In this document: positions 1-7,217 of the stretch, piece after piece
Position numbering within the stretch: position 1 is the first letter of the stretch
Layout: each line of letters begins with the position of its first letter
The notes under the pieces: generated by a model
Seen by the model: the letters and a program-made list of their open reading frames with translations, nothing else
Told to the model about the DNA's origin: nothing
The model's database searches: none
Made by a program: the position numbers and the translations under genes
Assembly: GCA_007695205.1 (NCBI GenBank)
Contig: REEF01000416.1
Location: 1 to 9,433, forward strand
Length of the DNA: 9,433 bases
Reading direction: 5' to 3'
From: Planctomycetaceae bacterium
GTDB taxonomy: Bacteria > Planctomycetota > Planctomycetia > Pirellulales > Pirellulaceae

Positions 1-1
1 G

Positions 2-394
2 GAGTCTCTGAAGGAAGTCGCCATGATTTCCGAGGAGATCAGCGCGGCTGCGGGTAGCACGTTGTACAAGCAAGGCGACCCGGCCGATTCGCTGTTCATC
101 ATCACGGAAGGCGAGATGGATTTGCAGTACGAACTGGGCAATGGCGAACTGCGCACCGTCGATACCGTGGTGGCGGGCGATCTGGCGGTCTGGTCGTCGG
201 TGGTCGAACCGTACAGATGTACGGCCTCGGGGACCTTGCGGAAGGACACCAAGTTGATCGCTATCAACGCGCCAAAATTACGCGAGTTGATGGAAACGAA
301 CCACGACTTGGGCTACCGTCTGCTGTTGAGCGTGACCAAGCTGTTGGCGACCCGCTTGGAGGGCGCGCGAGTCCAGTTGGCCACAATCGACTGA
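2..394 (+). CDS. Cyclic-nucleotide-binding (Crp-like cap) domain protein, 5' partial
   Basis: This is the C-terminal part of a protein carrying a cNMP-binding beta-roll. An ATG lies at 23, but the frame stays open to the window edge and the seven codons before it (ESLKEVA) continue the helix that normally precedes such a domain, so the real start is probably upstream. Numbering from the ATG, residues 11-34 give the usual G-x-x-L-Y-x-Q-G-D-P-A-D-S-L-F-I-I-x-E-G pattern. The phosphate-binding cassette region reads G52-D53-L54-A55 and then R65-C66-T67. Family members usually have G-E-L-A and R-S/T-A, so the Glu is replaced by Asp while the Arg is kept; ligand binding is possible but not assured. 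No DNA-binding helix-turn-helix follows the domain, which ends in a long helix at about 85-118. It is therefore probably a sensor or regulatory module rather than a Crp-type transcription factor. The upstream partner domain cannot be seen. Confidence 0.85.
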   Translation, partial: ESLKEVAMISEEISAAAGSTLYKQGDPADSLFIITEGEMDLQYELGNGELRTVDTVVAGDLAVWSSVVEPYRCTASGTLRKDTKLIAINAPKLRELMETNHDLGYRLLLSVTKLLATRLEGARVQLATID

Positions 395-735
395 TCCGGC
401 ACGAGATGTCGATCGTGCAGAGGCACTGGTCGAGCAGCCAGGCTGAAGTTCCCTCTGGAGAAAATCGCATTTTCCCGGTGTGCCTCGGGGGCCGAGACCA
501 GGACAACGACAGACGCCACCTTGATTGAAGGAAGACTCTGGCCGGATGCTTAGCACGTCTGGCCACCTCCATCCTGTTCCAGGCTGGGAACCAGGAGTTT
601 AGAATAGACAACATGGAGCGGGGGGGGCGCCCTTTGGTCCGAGCTCGTTTTGCCCGGGATGCGGTTGGATCGCGAGGATTTCCCGCTGCTTCACGACGTC
701 CACCTACCGGGTCCATCCACAGGAGCACCAAACGC
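395..735. other. Gene-free stretch with small hairpins and a possible promoter
   Basis: No convincing gene lies here. Just after the stop at 394 there is a 6-bp stem (GCACGA 399-404 with TCGTGC 413-418). A second short stem follows (GAAAAT 460-465, loop CGC, ATTTTC 469-474). A third stem spans 572-596: 9 bp with one bulged C at 591 and a 6-nt loop. None is followed by a real T-run on the plus strand, so none is a textbook terminator, though any could end transcription of the upstream gene. The open frame starting at ATG 613 belongs to the phosphoesterase frame but has no ribosome binding site and would bury the Tat signal, so this part is treated as untranslated leader. Confidence 0.5.
597..608 (+). 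promoter_or_regulatory. Possible -10 promoter element upstream of the phosphoesterase
   Basis: TAGAAT at 600-605 matches five of six bases of the sigma-70 -10 consensus, inside the string GTTTAGAATAGA. There is no good -35 hexamer 16-18 bp upstream. A nearly identical 12-mer lies at 8720-8731, in front of the DUF3311/symporter genes. If used here it would leave a leader of roughly 125 nt before the ATG at 736. Confidence 0.3.
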
Positions 736-1686
736 ATGTTCGATTTTCTCTCCCGCCGTCGCTTTTTGGGTGCGGCGACTGCCGCGATGGCTGCCGGACC
801 TTGGGCGGCCATGGCGGGGCGGTCCGCAGCCGCTGCATCGACGTCGAAGCCGCTACGGTTTCTGCACTTGACCGACATGCATGTCCAGCCGGAGCGCGAT
901 GCGGATGCCGGGTTCATCCGCTGTCTGCAGGCGGCCAATGAAGCCGAAGCCGAATTCGTGCTGACGGGCGGCGATCTGGTGATGGATGTCTTCGACCAGG
1001 ATTACGAGCGGGCTCGGCTGCTGTTCGATCTGTACCAGCAGATTGTCCGCGACCATACGGATTTGACCATGTACCCCTGCTTGGGCAACCACGATGTGTT
1101 CGCGTGGTCGAACCGGCGCGGCGTCAGCCCCGACCATCCGAAGTACGGCAAGCGGATGTTCTGCGAACGGTTCGACCTGGAGCGGACCTATTACCGGTTC
1201 GATCAGGGCGGTTGGCGGTTCTATGTCCTGGACGATATTCAGCCGACGGACGATAACCGGTACCAGGCGTATCTGGACGAGGCGCAACGCGACTGGTTGG
1301 AGCAGGATCTGGCGGAAAAACCAGCCGAGATGCCTGCGGTGGTGGTCTGCCACATCCCGATCCTGAGCGTCACGGTGTTGGATACGGGCGGGATGTGGAA
1401 CGAAGCGCAACAGATGTACCAGATCCCACTGCGGCAGATGAGCCGCGACGCACTGGACCTGGCTCAATTGTTCGCTCGACACAACGTGCGTCTGGCGTTA
1501 TCCGGGCACACGCATCGCAGGGATCGCGTCGAGTACCGGGGCGTGACGTTCATTTGTGCGGGCGCTGTCTCCGGCAACTGGTGGCGTGAACAGGCCTATC
1601 GCGGCTTCCCGGCGGGATTCAGCATCATCGATCTGCATCCGGACGGACAGTTCGACTTCCGCTTCCAGGAACTCCCGTGGGTTTGA
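736..1686 (+). CDS. Tat-exported calcineurin-like metallophosphoesterase
   Basis: Predicted 316-residue secreted phosphoesterase. The start at 736 is chosen because AGGAG at 721-725 sits 10 nt upstream and because this ATG places a twin-arginine signal at the N-terminus: S6-R7-R8-R9-F10-L11-G12, followed by an Ala-rich hydrophobic stretch to about residue 35. The frame is open back to 613, but that extension would bury the signal. All hallmark metal-binding motifs of the calcineurin-like fold are present in order: D47-x-H49 (LTDMH), G-G-D80, G-N118-H119-D, H206 (VVCHIP) and G-H258-T-H260. These residues bind a dinuclear metal centre in the family. The substrate is unknown; phosphomonoesters, phosphodiesters or nucleotides are all possible. 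The Tat route suggests folding with metal in the cytoplasm before export to the periplasm. It converges with the sulfatase 37 bp downstream. Confidence 0.93.
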   Translation: MFDFLSRRRFLGAATAAMAAGPWAAMAGRSAAAASTSKPLRFLHLTDMHVQPERDADAGFIRCLQAANEAEAEFVLTGGDLVMDVFDQDYERARLLFDLYQQIVRDHTDLTMYPCLGNHDVFAWSNRRGVSPDHPKYGKRMFCERFDLERTYYRFDQGGWRFYVLDDIQPTDDNRYQAYLDEAQRDWLEQDLAEKPAEMPAVVVCHIPILSVTVLDTGGMWNEAQQMYQIPLRQMSRDALDLAQLFARHNVRLALSGHTHRRDRVEYRGVTFICAGAVSGNWWREQAYRGFPAGFSIIDLHPDGQFDFRFQELPWV

Positions 1687-1688
1687 GC

Positions 1689-1701
1689 CCGGGAGCCCCG
1701 G
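1689..1701. terminator. Short GC stem between convergent phosphoesterase and sulfatase
   Basis: CCGGG (1689-1693), loop AGC, CCCGG (1697-1701) lies just past the phosphoesterase stop and inside the 37-bp convergent gap. It is a 5-bp all-GC stem with no T-run on either side, so an intrinsic terminator is only weakly supported. Confidence 0.25.
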
Positions 1702-1723
1702 TTGGGAAACGATCGGTTGCCGG

Positions 1724-3226
1724 TCATTCGGGGATCGGATCACCGCGACGGACGGTGGTACCTTCCCACACGGCTTCGTCGGTCGCCGGGTCGTAAGTCA
1801 GCACCCGGTGCGCGCTGCCGGGCGCCGGCGGCTGATCGATTCGAGGCAGCCAGCGGCGATGTTCGGCCAGCACGGCTGCGTACTGAGGATCGTCGGCCAG
1901 ATTCGTCCACTCGTTAGGATCCTGCTGGATGTCGTACAGTTCCTCCGTGCCGTCCGCGTATTGAATAAAACGCCAACGCACGCTGCGAATCCCGTGATTG
2001 CCTTGGTTGTGGCTGGTGATCGCGGGTCGAGCGCGGTGAGCTGTAGGATCCTGGATCTGCGGCATCAGGCTTAGCCCCTCCAGATCGTCACGGGGGTCCA
2101 GGCGGCACAATTCGATCAACGTCGGGTAGATGTCCAGCAGTTCGGCCGGTTGCATGGTCTGCTGGCCAGCCGGTACGCCTGGCCCGGCGAAGATCAAGGG
2201 CACACGTGTGCTGCGTTCCCACAACGTGTTCTTCCCTGTGATCCCCTTTTCGCCCAGGTGATAGCCGTGATCCGACCAGAGCACGATGACGGTGTTTTCC
2301 GCCAGGCCCGTGGCCTCCAGAGCGTCGATAATTCGACCGACCTGGGCGTCGATAAAGCTGGTACAAGCCAGGTACGAGCGGACCAGGTTCCGCCACTGAT
2401 CGTTCTCGCGCACCCAGCGCAGCCTCGGTTCCGGCAGTTCCCAGTGGATGTACCACGAGAAATCGGGCGTGTTTTCCCGATCATCCTCGCGGATCGGCGG
2501 CAGCACGCTATCATCGTCGGGGTACAAGTCAAACCATTGCTGGGTGGCATAGCACGGGACGTGCGGCAAGAAGAAGCCGGCAGCCAGAAAGAAAGGCTGG
2601 TCCTCGGGCATGTTCTCCAGTTGCTCGATCGCCCAACTGGCAACGATATAATCCTGCTTTTCCTCGTCCTCGTGCGGAAAAACGCCCCAGTCCATCAAGG
2701 GGTGGTTTCCCATCGGCGTTGGAGGGATCAGCTTTTCTGGCGGTCGGACACCGATCCCGCCGGGCGGACCCCAGACATCGAATTCGATCGCCCGCAGCTT
2801 CGGGCCGCCGACGCCCCCGTGGTAGACCTTTCCCGCCGTGAACGTCTTGTATCCATGGTTCTTGAAGTGCTGCGGCAAAGTGACTCGATCCGCCCATTGT
2901 TCTACATTCCGGAACCAGGGCGCCAGCCCGTAGATACCGGTTGTCGTGGGTCGCAAGCCCAGCATCAGACTGGTCCGCGACGGATTGCACAATGGCGACT
3001 GGATGTGCGCGTTCTGGAACAGCGTGCCCCGTTCGGCCAATCGGTCGATGTGTGGGGTCTTTACCATCGGGTGGCCGCCCAGGCATCCGACCCAATCGTT
3101 CAAATCGTCGATGGCGATGAACAGGACGTTGGGACGTTCGGCCGGCGATTGCTCGTCCAGCGATTTCGCCGATGCGGGCAGCAGCAACGCGGCTGCCACG
3201 GTCGCGATCAACAGACAGGTCTTCAT
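1724..3226 (-). CDS. Secreted sulfatase, iduronate-2-sulfatase-like
   Basis: Predicted 500-residue type I sulfatase (formylglycine-dependent) that hydrolyses sulfate esters, probably on a sulfated polysaccharide. The start at 3226 begins a normal signal peptide (MKTCLLIATVAAALLLPASA, likely cleaved after A20). The frame is open to 3439, but the extra 71 residues would bury the signal. Catalytic features: D40-D41 for Ca2+ binding; C80-N-P-S-R84, the C-x-P-S-R site where Cys becomes formylglycine; K133 and H136 (GKVYH); H222 (LPHVP); D319-H320 (WSDHG); and K332 (GKNTLWE). Their order and spacing closely match iduronate-2-sulfatase-type enzymes, and length is normal. No carbohydrate-binding module is seen. 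The Cys-type site needs a formylglycine-generating or anSME-type maturase, and neither is in this window. Planctomycetes carry many such sulfatases, so the exact substrate cannot be named. Confidence 0.94.
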   Translation of the reverse strand: MKTCLLIATVAAALLLPASAKSLDEQSPAERPNVLFIAIDDLNDWVGCLGGHPMVKTPHIDRLAERGTLFQNAHIQSPLCNPSRTSLMLGLRPTTTGIYGLAPWFRNVEQWADRVTLPQHFKNHGYKTFTAGKVYHGGVGGPKLRAIEFDVWGPPGGIGVRPPEKLIPPTPMGNHPLMDWGVFPHEDEEKQDYIVASWAIEQLENMPEDQPFFLAAGFFLPHVPCYATQQWFDLYPDDDSVLPPIREDDRENTPDFSWYIHWELPEPRLRWVRENDQWRNLVRSYLACTSFIDAQVGRIIDALEATGLAENTVIVLWSDHGYHLGEKGITGKNTLWERSTRVPLIFAGPGVPAGQQTMQPAELLDIYPTLIELCRLDPRDDLEGLSLMPQIQDPTAHRARPAITSHNQGNHGIRSVRWRFIQYADGTEELYDIQQDPNEWTNLADDPQYAAVLAEHRRWLPRIDQPPAPGSAHRVLTYDPATDEAVWEGTTVRRGDPIPE

Positions 3227-3306
3227 GGCTTGATCCGTGGGGAAAGGGGGTCGGATAACCGGTGCGTCCTGGCAAAGTGCCCGGACTGCAAACTCCATTG
3301 CCTTCC

Positions 3307-3335
3307 ACCATAACCCAGCCGCACCGGACTGGCAA
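3307..3335 (-). promoter_or_regulatory. Candidate promoter for the sulfatase
   Basis: Read on the minus strand, TTGCCA (3335-3330; five of six -35 bases) is followed after exactly 17 nt by TATGGT (3312-3307; four of six -10 bases). Initiation would be near 3300, giving a leader of about 75 nt before the ATG at 3226. No strong Shine-Dalgarno precedes that ATG. Confidence 0.4.
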
Positions 3336-3454
3336 GTCAACCAAGTGGTGCGGTCGATGAGGGCGGGGACTTCGTTCGGGAAGCCAGGACCGTTATACTG
3401 TGAATGTTCGGTGCTCGATCTGATCGAAGCAAACAGCACTCGCGAGGGCGTCCA

Positions 3455-3483
3455 CTGAACAAATCAGGATCGCACCCTATAAT
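3455..3483 (+). promoter_or_regulatory. Promoter-like -10 for the DUF151 gene
   Basis: A perfect TATAAT lies at 3478-3483. Seventeen bases upstream is CTGAAC (3455-3460), which matches the -35 consensus at only three positions. Initiation would be near 3490, giving a leader of about 50 nt that ends in a strong ribosome binding site. Confidence 0.5.
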
Positions 3484-3527
3484 CAAGGCTGTTATCGAGG
3501 GACCAGGCGGCAAGTTCTGTGCCTGAA

Positions 3528-3535
3528 AGAGGAGG
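3528..3535 (+). promoter_or_regulatory. Strong Shine-Dalgarno of the DUF151 gene
   Basis: AGAGGAGG lies 7 nt before the ATG at 3543. It fixes this start and is the best ribosome binding site in the window. Confidence 0.8.
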
Positions 3536-3542
3536 TTAGCGG

Positions 3543-3953
3543 ATGCCTGTCGAAATGCAGTTGTCGCGAATCATTATCAGCGAAATCCACGACCAACAGA
3601 TTATTTATTTGAGCGAGGTGGATGGCGACCGGCAGTTCCCGATCGTCATCGGCATCTTCGAAGCGACCAGCATCGAGCGAAGGATCAAAGGCATCCAGAC
3701 GCCTCGACCGTTGACGCACGATCTGGTGGTCCAGGTGATCGAGCAGATGGAAGGGGAACTGGACAGTGTGGTGATCAACGATCTGCGGGACGGGACGTAT
3801 TTTGCTGAGCTGCGGATCCGGCGTGGCGGCGAGCTGGTCGCGATCGATGCTCGGCCGTCGGATGCCATCGCAGTCGCCGTGACCTGCGATCCCCCCCTGC
3901 CGATCTTCGTGGTCGAGGAGGTGCTGGACGAAGCCAGCGCGGAATCCGCGTAA
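3543..3953 (+). CDS. Bifunctional nuclease (BFN/DUF151) family protein
   Basis: A 136-residue cytoplasmic protein, essentially one BFN (DUF151) domain. Visible family signatures are I-I-Y-L-S-E near residues 20-25, the F-P-I-V-I-G-I-F-E-A block at about 32-41, R-P-L-T-H-D-L at about 55-61, and the C-terminal block A-I-D-A-R-P-S-D-A-I-A at about 99-109. The plant founding member was reported to have both RNase and DNase activity, and many bacteria carry single-domain homologues whose biological role is poorly defined; nuclease activity here is inferred from the family. Bacterial homologues may carry an extra UVR-like C-terminal segment, which is absent here. The gene stands alone, with its own promoter and ribosome binding site, and ends facing the kinase gene. 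Confidence 0.92.
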   Translation: MPVEMQLSRIIISEIHDQQIIYLSEVDGDRQFPIVIGIFEATSIERRIKGIQTPRPLTHDLVVQVIEQMEGELDSVVINDLRDGTYFAELRIRRGGELVAIDARPSDAIAVAVTCDPPLPIFVVEEVLDEASAESA

Positions 3954-3990
3954 GCAGCCGATCAGGTATTTCTTGGTGGCATTGGCGGAA

Positions 3991-4063
3991 GGGGTCGGGA
4001 GTCGTTTTCGGGCAAGCTCGTCTCCATAGGGTTGGTTGTTGGCCGAAAACGACTCCCGAACCC
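3991..4063. repeat. Long inverted repeat between convergent genes (terminator or dispersed palindrome)
   Basis: The arms 3995-4011 and 4043-4059 are perfect reverse complements over 17 bp (core GGGAGTCGTTTTCGG). After one mismatch (3994/4060) a further 3 bp pair (3991-3993 with 4061-4063). The loop is 31 nt (4012-4042). It sits in the 120-bp gap between the DUF151 stop (3953) and the kinase stop (4074), where a bidirectional terminator would be expected. However, the loop is long and no T-run follows either arm, although each arm contains a TTTT/AAAA step. A dispersed palindromic unit is the main alternative. Confidence 0.75.
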
Positions 4064-4073
4064 GTTGCTTCAC

Positions 4074-7058
4074 CTACGGCGGCTGATCGGCGCCTAACTC
4101 TTCCAGCAGTTCGTGGTAGCCTGCCTGGTCCTGCAGCACATCGAACGGTTCGGCACCCAGGGCCTCGGCATCCTGAAAACCGGCCTCGATCAACTGTCGC
4201 AACGCCGCGATGGCCTGGTCCAAATAACGCTGCTTCTCGCCAAGCTGCCCGGCCGCGGCAGCCAGCTTGGCACTACGACAATAGCTATCGGCGGCGCCGA
4301 ACGAAGCGGCCGCCATCGGCAAAGGTTCCCACCGCTGGGCGGCTGTCGCGTAGTGCATCAGAGCCTGCTCGGTGTGTCCAAGTTCGGCCAGCACTTTAGC
4401 CTTTTCGTGGTGCAACGTGGCCAAATTCGCCTGATCGAAATCGTTGTTTTGCGGCATGGTGATGATCTTCTGCTGCCATTCGATGGCCTCGCGATAGACC
4501 TCCAAGGCCGCCGACCCATCGTCCCGCAGCAGTTCGATCGACGCCAGTTGGTGGAGCGCCGTGTTCAACATCTTGATCAACCTGATGTCTTCACCCACTG
4601 TTTTCAGGGAGTCTCGCATGACCTGAGTCGCCTGGTCGGTCCACTGCCGAGCCTGATCGATATCCTCCTGGGCCTGGGCCACATCGCTAGCCAACAGCAG
4701 CGAGTTCGCCAACCCATGCGAGTACTGCGGATCGGCCGGGCGCAGTCGGACCACCGTTTCGCGGAGCCGGATGGCTTCCAAGAACGCTTCGCGCGCCGGC
4801 AGCAGTTGGTCGGTTTTCAGATACAGATTGCCCACATTATTCAGCCTCATGCTCAATCCGTACATGTATTCCACATTGCCGGGATGGCGATCGGCCAGCT
4901 CACGGCCCAATTCGATGGCCTCCTGGTAGGCTTGCAACGCCACGTCGTGTTGCCCCAAGTTCCTTTGGACCACTGCCAGGCTGTTGTAGTGATCGGCCAG
5001 TTCGTGCCCCGTCCGGCCATCGTCTTCGGCAACTCGGTAGGCTTCGCGGCCGATCCGAACCGCCTGGTCCATCGCTGTCGCCGCTTGCTGCCAGCGTTCT
5101 TCCGCGTCCTGCTGTTCGCCCCGCCTTTGGGCTTCGGTCGCAAGATCCCTCCATAGGTTGCCGATATTCCGTTGCAACCCGGCCAGATCTGAGAGAACCT
5201 TCGGGTCGTCCGGTTCGGTCTGCAGGAGGGTCTTTAGGTATTCTTCGGCGGCTCCATAATCGTCCAGCGATTCCTGCCAGGCTCGATCGAATCGGCGGAT
5301 CACTCCCCGTTCTCGGAAGACGCCCGCCAACAGCTTGATTGGTTCCCGAGCGGAGGTGTCTCGGACGAATCTTTCACACAGGCGCTGCGCGTGATCCAGT
5401 TGCTGATATGCCAAGTCAGGTTCGCCCAATGCGTGGTAGATCTTCGCCAAGTTGATCTGATATTCGATTTTCCTTCGTTGCACCGGCCAATCGTCGGATT
5501 CGACGGCCGCATACGACGCCAGCGCCTGTTCGTAATGTTCCCGCGCCTCCTGGATTCGACCGAAGGCCCCCGCATGGTAGGCATAGACAGCACAAGCGTC
5601 GGCGAAGTAGACCGTCGACCGGTCCGTCTGTTCGGCCAACTGCCCGCGAAAATGTTCCAGGTAAACCTCCTCCAACTGGCTGCGCACCTCGATGGTCGTC
5701 GGCGTTACAGGCATGTGCTCGTTCAGCGCATTGGCAAAGAACTCCATCGAATTGAGTTGCCGCTGGTAGGACTCCGCAACGTGACGACGCTGCGTTTCGG
5801 CATCTTGTCGCAACCAAGACTCGCGCTGCAGCGCCACCATCAAGCGGAAAGCCAAGCCGCTGACCATCAGGGTGGCCGTCAGCAAAAGGATACCGGCCGC
5901 TGTCGGCCAGGGGTTGCGGCGGCACCACAACCAGGCCCGTTCGGCCCGCGACACAGGGCGCGCGTGAATCGCGTGACCGGCCAGGAACCGATCCAAGTCG
6001 TCGGCCAATTCCCGAGCTGTCTGATACCGCCGCTCGGGATCCTTGTGCAAGCATTTCAGGGTGATGGTTTCCAGATCTCGCGGAATCGCCTCGTTCCACG
6101 ACCGTAGCGGCACGGGGCCATCTTCGATAATCTGGCGTCGCAAGGCGGTCGGGGTGTCGGCGCGAAACGGTCGTTCCCCGACCAGTGCCTCGTACAGCAC
6201 GATCCCCAGACTGTACACGTCGCTCCGTCGATCGCTGGCCCCCGAACCAATCACCTCGGGCCCCATATAGGCCAACGTGCCCGCCCGTTCGGCTGACTCC
6301 CCCCCGGTTGTGGTGTCCCGTGCCAAGCCGAAATCGGTCAATCGAGGCACCCCGGTCGTCGCATCGATCAGGATATTCGCCGGCTTGATATCGCGATGCA
6401 CCAGCCCGGTCTCGTGCACCGCATGCAGCCCTTCGGCCGTTCGGGCGATCATCGAGGCCGTTTTCCGATACCCCGTCCGCCGTTGGACATCCGTTTGTTG
6501 CTGGATGGCGTCCCGTAGCGTTTGGCCGTCCACCCGTTCCATGACCAGACAGGGATACGGAAACTCAGGCTGCAGGCCGACGCGCAGCACCGGCACCACG
6601 TAAGGGCTGGTCACTTGGTTGGCCAGCCGCGCTTCCGAGACAAAACGTTCCAGGTACCGTGGTTTCCGACTCCGATCCAGCCGGAGCACTTTGATGGCGA
6701 AATCCCGATGGATCAGGGGATCGCGAGCTAGATAGACGATCCCAAACGCCCCCGCTCCCAGCTCGTCGATCACTTCGTAGGGCCCGAGTGTTCCCTTGAC
6801 ACCCGGCTTATCGGATGGGCCCAGCGTGGGAGAACCTGGTCCCTCAAATCGATCGTCCACCGGAACGATCGGTTCGGCGGGTGCTTCCATCACGTAGGTG
6901 CTGTCGACACGTGGCGTGGGAATCGGTTCCAGGAGAGAGTCCAACTGCTGCTGGCATTGGGAACAGGATGCCAGATGCGATTCCAGCCACCGCTGTTCTT
7001 CCGGACTATTGGTGCGATCAAGCAGTTCGGAAACTTTGGGGAATTTCGGACATTGCAT
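4074..7058 (-). CDS. Receptor-like Ser/Thr protein kinase with N-terminal zinc finger, TM helix and TPR repeats
   Basis: 994 residues. The start at 7058 is supported by AAGGGAGGG ending 9 nt upstream. Domain order: residues 21-41 hold an anti-sigma-type zinc finger (H28-x3-C32-x2-C35); 42-90 form a Pro/acidic linker; 92-362 are a complete Hanks-type kinase; 386-408 are one transmembrane helix; 411-994 are largely TPR-type helical repeats, clear at about 690-723, 739-770 and 880-910. Kinase residues present are G101-x-G103-x2-G106, K123, E142, H221-R-D223-x-K225-x2-N228, D242-F-G and D280, so it should be active. The usual A-P-E reads G-P-E at 266-268. The zinc finger and kinase are expected in the cytoplasm and the TPR domain outside. 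The C-terminal E-A-G-F-x-D-A-E-x-L block resembles the tail of many planctomycete kinase-TPR proteins. The gene follows the cupin gene on the same strand after 159 bp, so co-transcription is possible but not shown. Confidence 0.95.
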   Translation of the reverse strand: MQCPKFPKVSELLDRTNSPEEQRWLESHLASCSQCQQQLDSLLEPIPTPRVDSTYVMEAPAEPIVPVDDRFEGPGSPTLGPSDKPGVKGTLGPYEVIDELGAGAFGIVYLARDPLIHRDFAIKVLRLDRSRKPRYLERFVSEARLANQVTSPYVVPVLRVGLQPEFPYPCLVMERVDGQTLRDAIQQQTDVQRRTGYRKTASMIARTAEGLHAVHETGLVHRDIKPANILIDATTGVPRLTDFGLARDTTTGGESAERAGTLAYMGPEVIGSGASDRRSDVYSLGIVLYEALVGERPFRADTPTALRRQIIEDGPVPLRSWNEAIPRDLETITLKCLHKDPERRYQTARELADDLDRFLAGHAIHARPVSRAERAWLWCRRNPWPTAAGILLLTATLMVSGLAFRLMVALQRESWLRQDAETQRRHVAESYQRQLNSMEFFANALNEHMPVTPTTIEVRSQLEEVYLEHFRGQLAEQTDRSTVYFADACAVYAYHAGAFGRIQEAREHYEQALASYAAVESDDWPVQRRKIEYQINLAKIYHALGEPDLAYQQLDHAQRLCERFVRDTSAREPIKLLAGVFRERGVIRRFDRAWQESLDDYGAAEEYLKTLLQTEPDDPKVLSDLAGLQRNIGNLWRDLATEAQRRGEQQDAEERWQQAATAMDQAVRIGREAYRVAEDDGRTGHELADHYNSLAVVQRNLGQHDVALQAYQEAIELGRELADRHPGNVEYMYGLSMRLNNVGNLYLKTDQLLPAREAFLEAIRLRETVVRLRPADPQYSHGLANSLLLASDVAQAQEDIDQARQWTDQATQVMRDSLKTVGEDIRLIKMLNTALHQLASIELLRDDGSAALEVYREAIEWQQKIITMPQNNDFDQANLATLHHEKAKVLAELGHTEQALMHYATAAQRWEPLPMAAASFGAADSYCRSAKLAAAAGQLGEKQRYLDQAIAALRQLIEAGFQDAEALGAEPFDVLQDQAGYHELLEELGADQPP

Positions 7059-7217
7059 GGCTCGATACCCTCCCTTGGATCATTAGACCCAATTATCCCG
7101 ACGATAGGAAGGTCCCCACGATCGTGTATCGTTCCGGCAGCAGACGTGGTCCGGTGATATTGCTTCGCTGGACCACCGGTGAATCGAGAGCCGATGCGAG
7201 GCGAAGGTCTACCATGT
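7059..7217 (-). promoter_or_regulatory. Gap upstream of the kinase: stem-loop and weak promoter
   Basis: On the minus strand GATAAT (7097-7092; five of six -10 bases) would start transcription close to the kinase ATG, but there is no acceptable -35. Further upstream, GTGGTCC (7146-7152) and GGACCAC (7170-7176) form a 7-bp stem with a 17-nt loop, possibly a terminator for the cupin gene; no T-run follows. The Shine-Dalgarno complement is at 7067-7076. Confidence 0.3.

Larger units (their letters stand above)
3227..3542. other. Divergent intergenic region, sulfatase / DUF151 gene
   Basis: This 316-bp stretch separates two divergent starts and holds no convincing gene. Besides the two promoters listed separately, GTTATACT at 3392-3399 reads TATACT on the plus strand and TATAAC on the minus strand, so it could serve as a -10 element in either direction. 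Neither orientation has a good -35 partner. Open frames through this stretch are antisense or upstream extensions without ribosome binding sites. Confidence 0.5.

Noticed and set aside
264..938. 224-codon minus-strand open frame
   Set aside because: It spans the end of the cNMP-binding gene, the gap and the phosphoesterase Tat signal. Its composition is arginine-rich with no family pattern.
2150..3313. 387-codon open frame on the plus strand
   Set aside because: It is wholly antisense to the sulfatase, which has all catalytic motifs. The translation shows no recognisable domain and there is no ribosome binding site.
3991..4063. Transposon or IS end
   Set aside because: No transposase, no target-site duplication and no second element end are visible; it is recorded as an inverted repeat only.
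3492..4073. 193-codon minus-strand open frame
   Set aside because: It is antisense to the DUF151 gene, and its first residues come from the inverted repeat itself.
4113..5156. 347-codon plus-strand open frame
   Set aside because: It is antisense to the TPR part of the kinase and shows no domain pattern.
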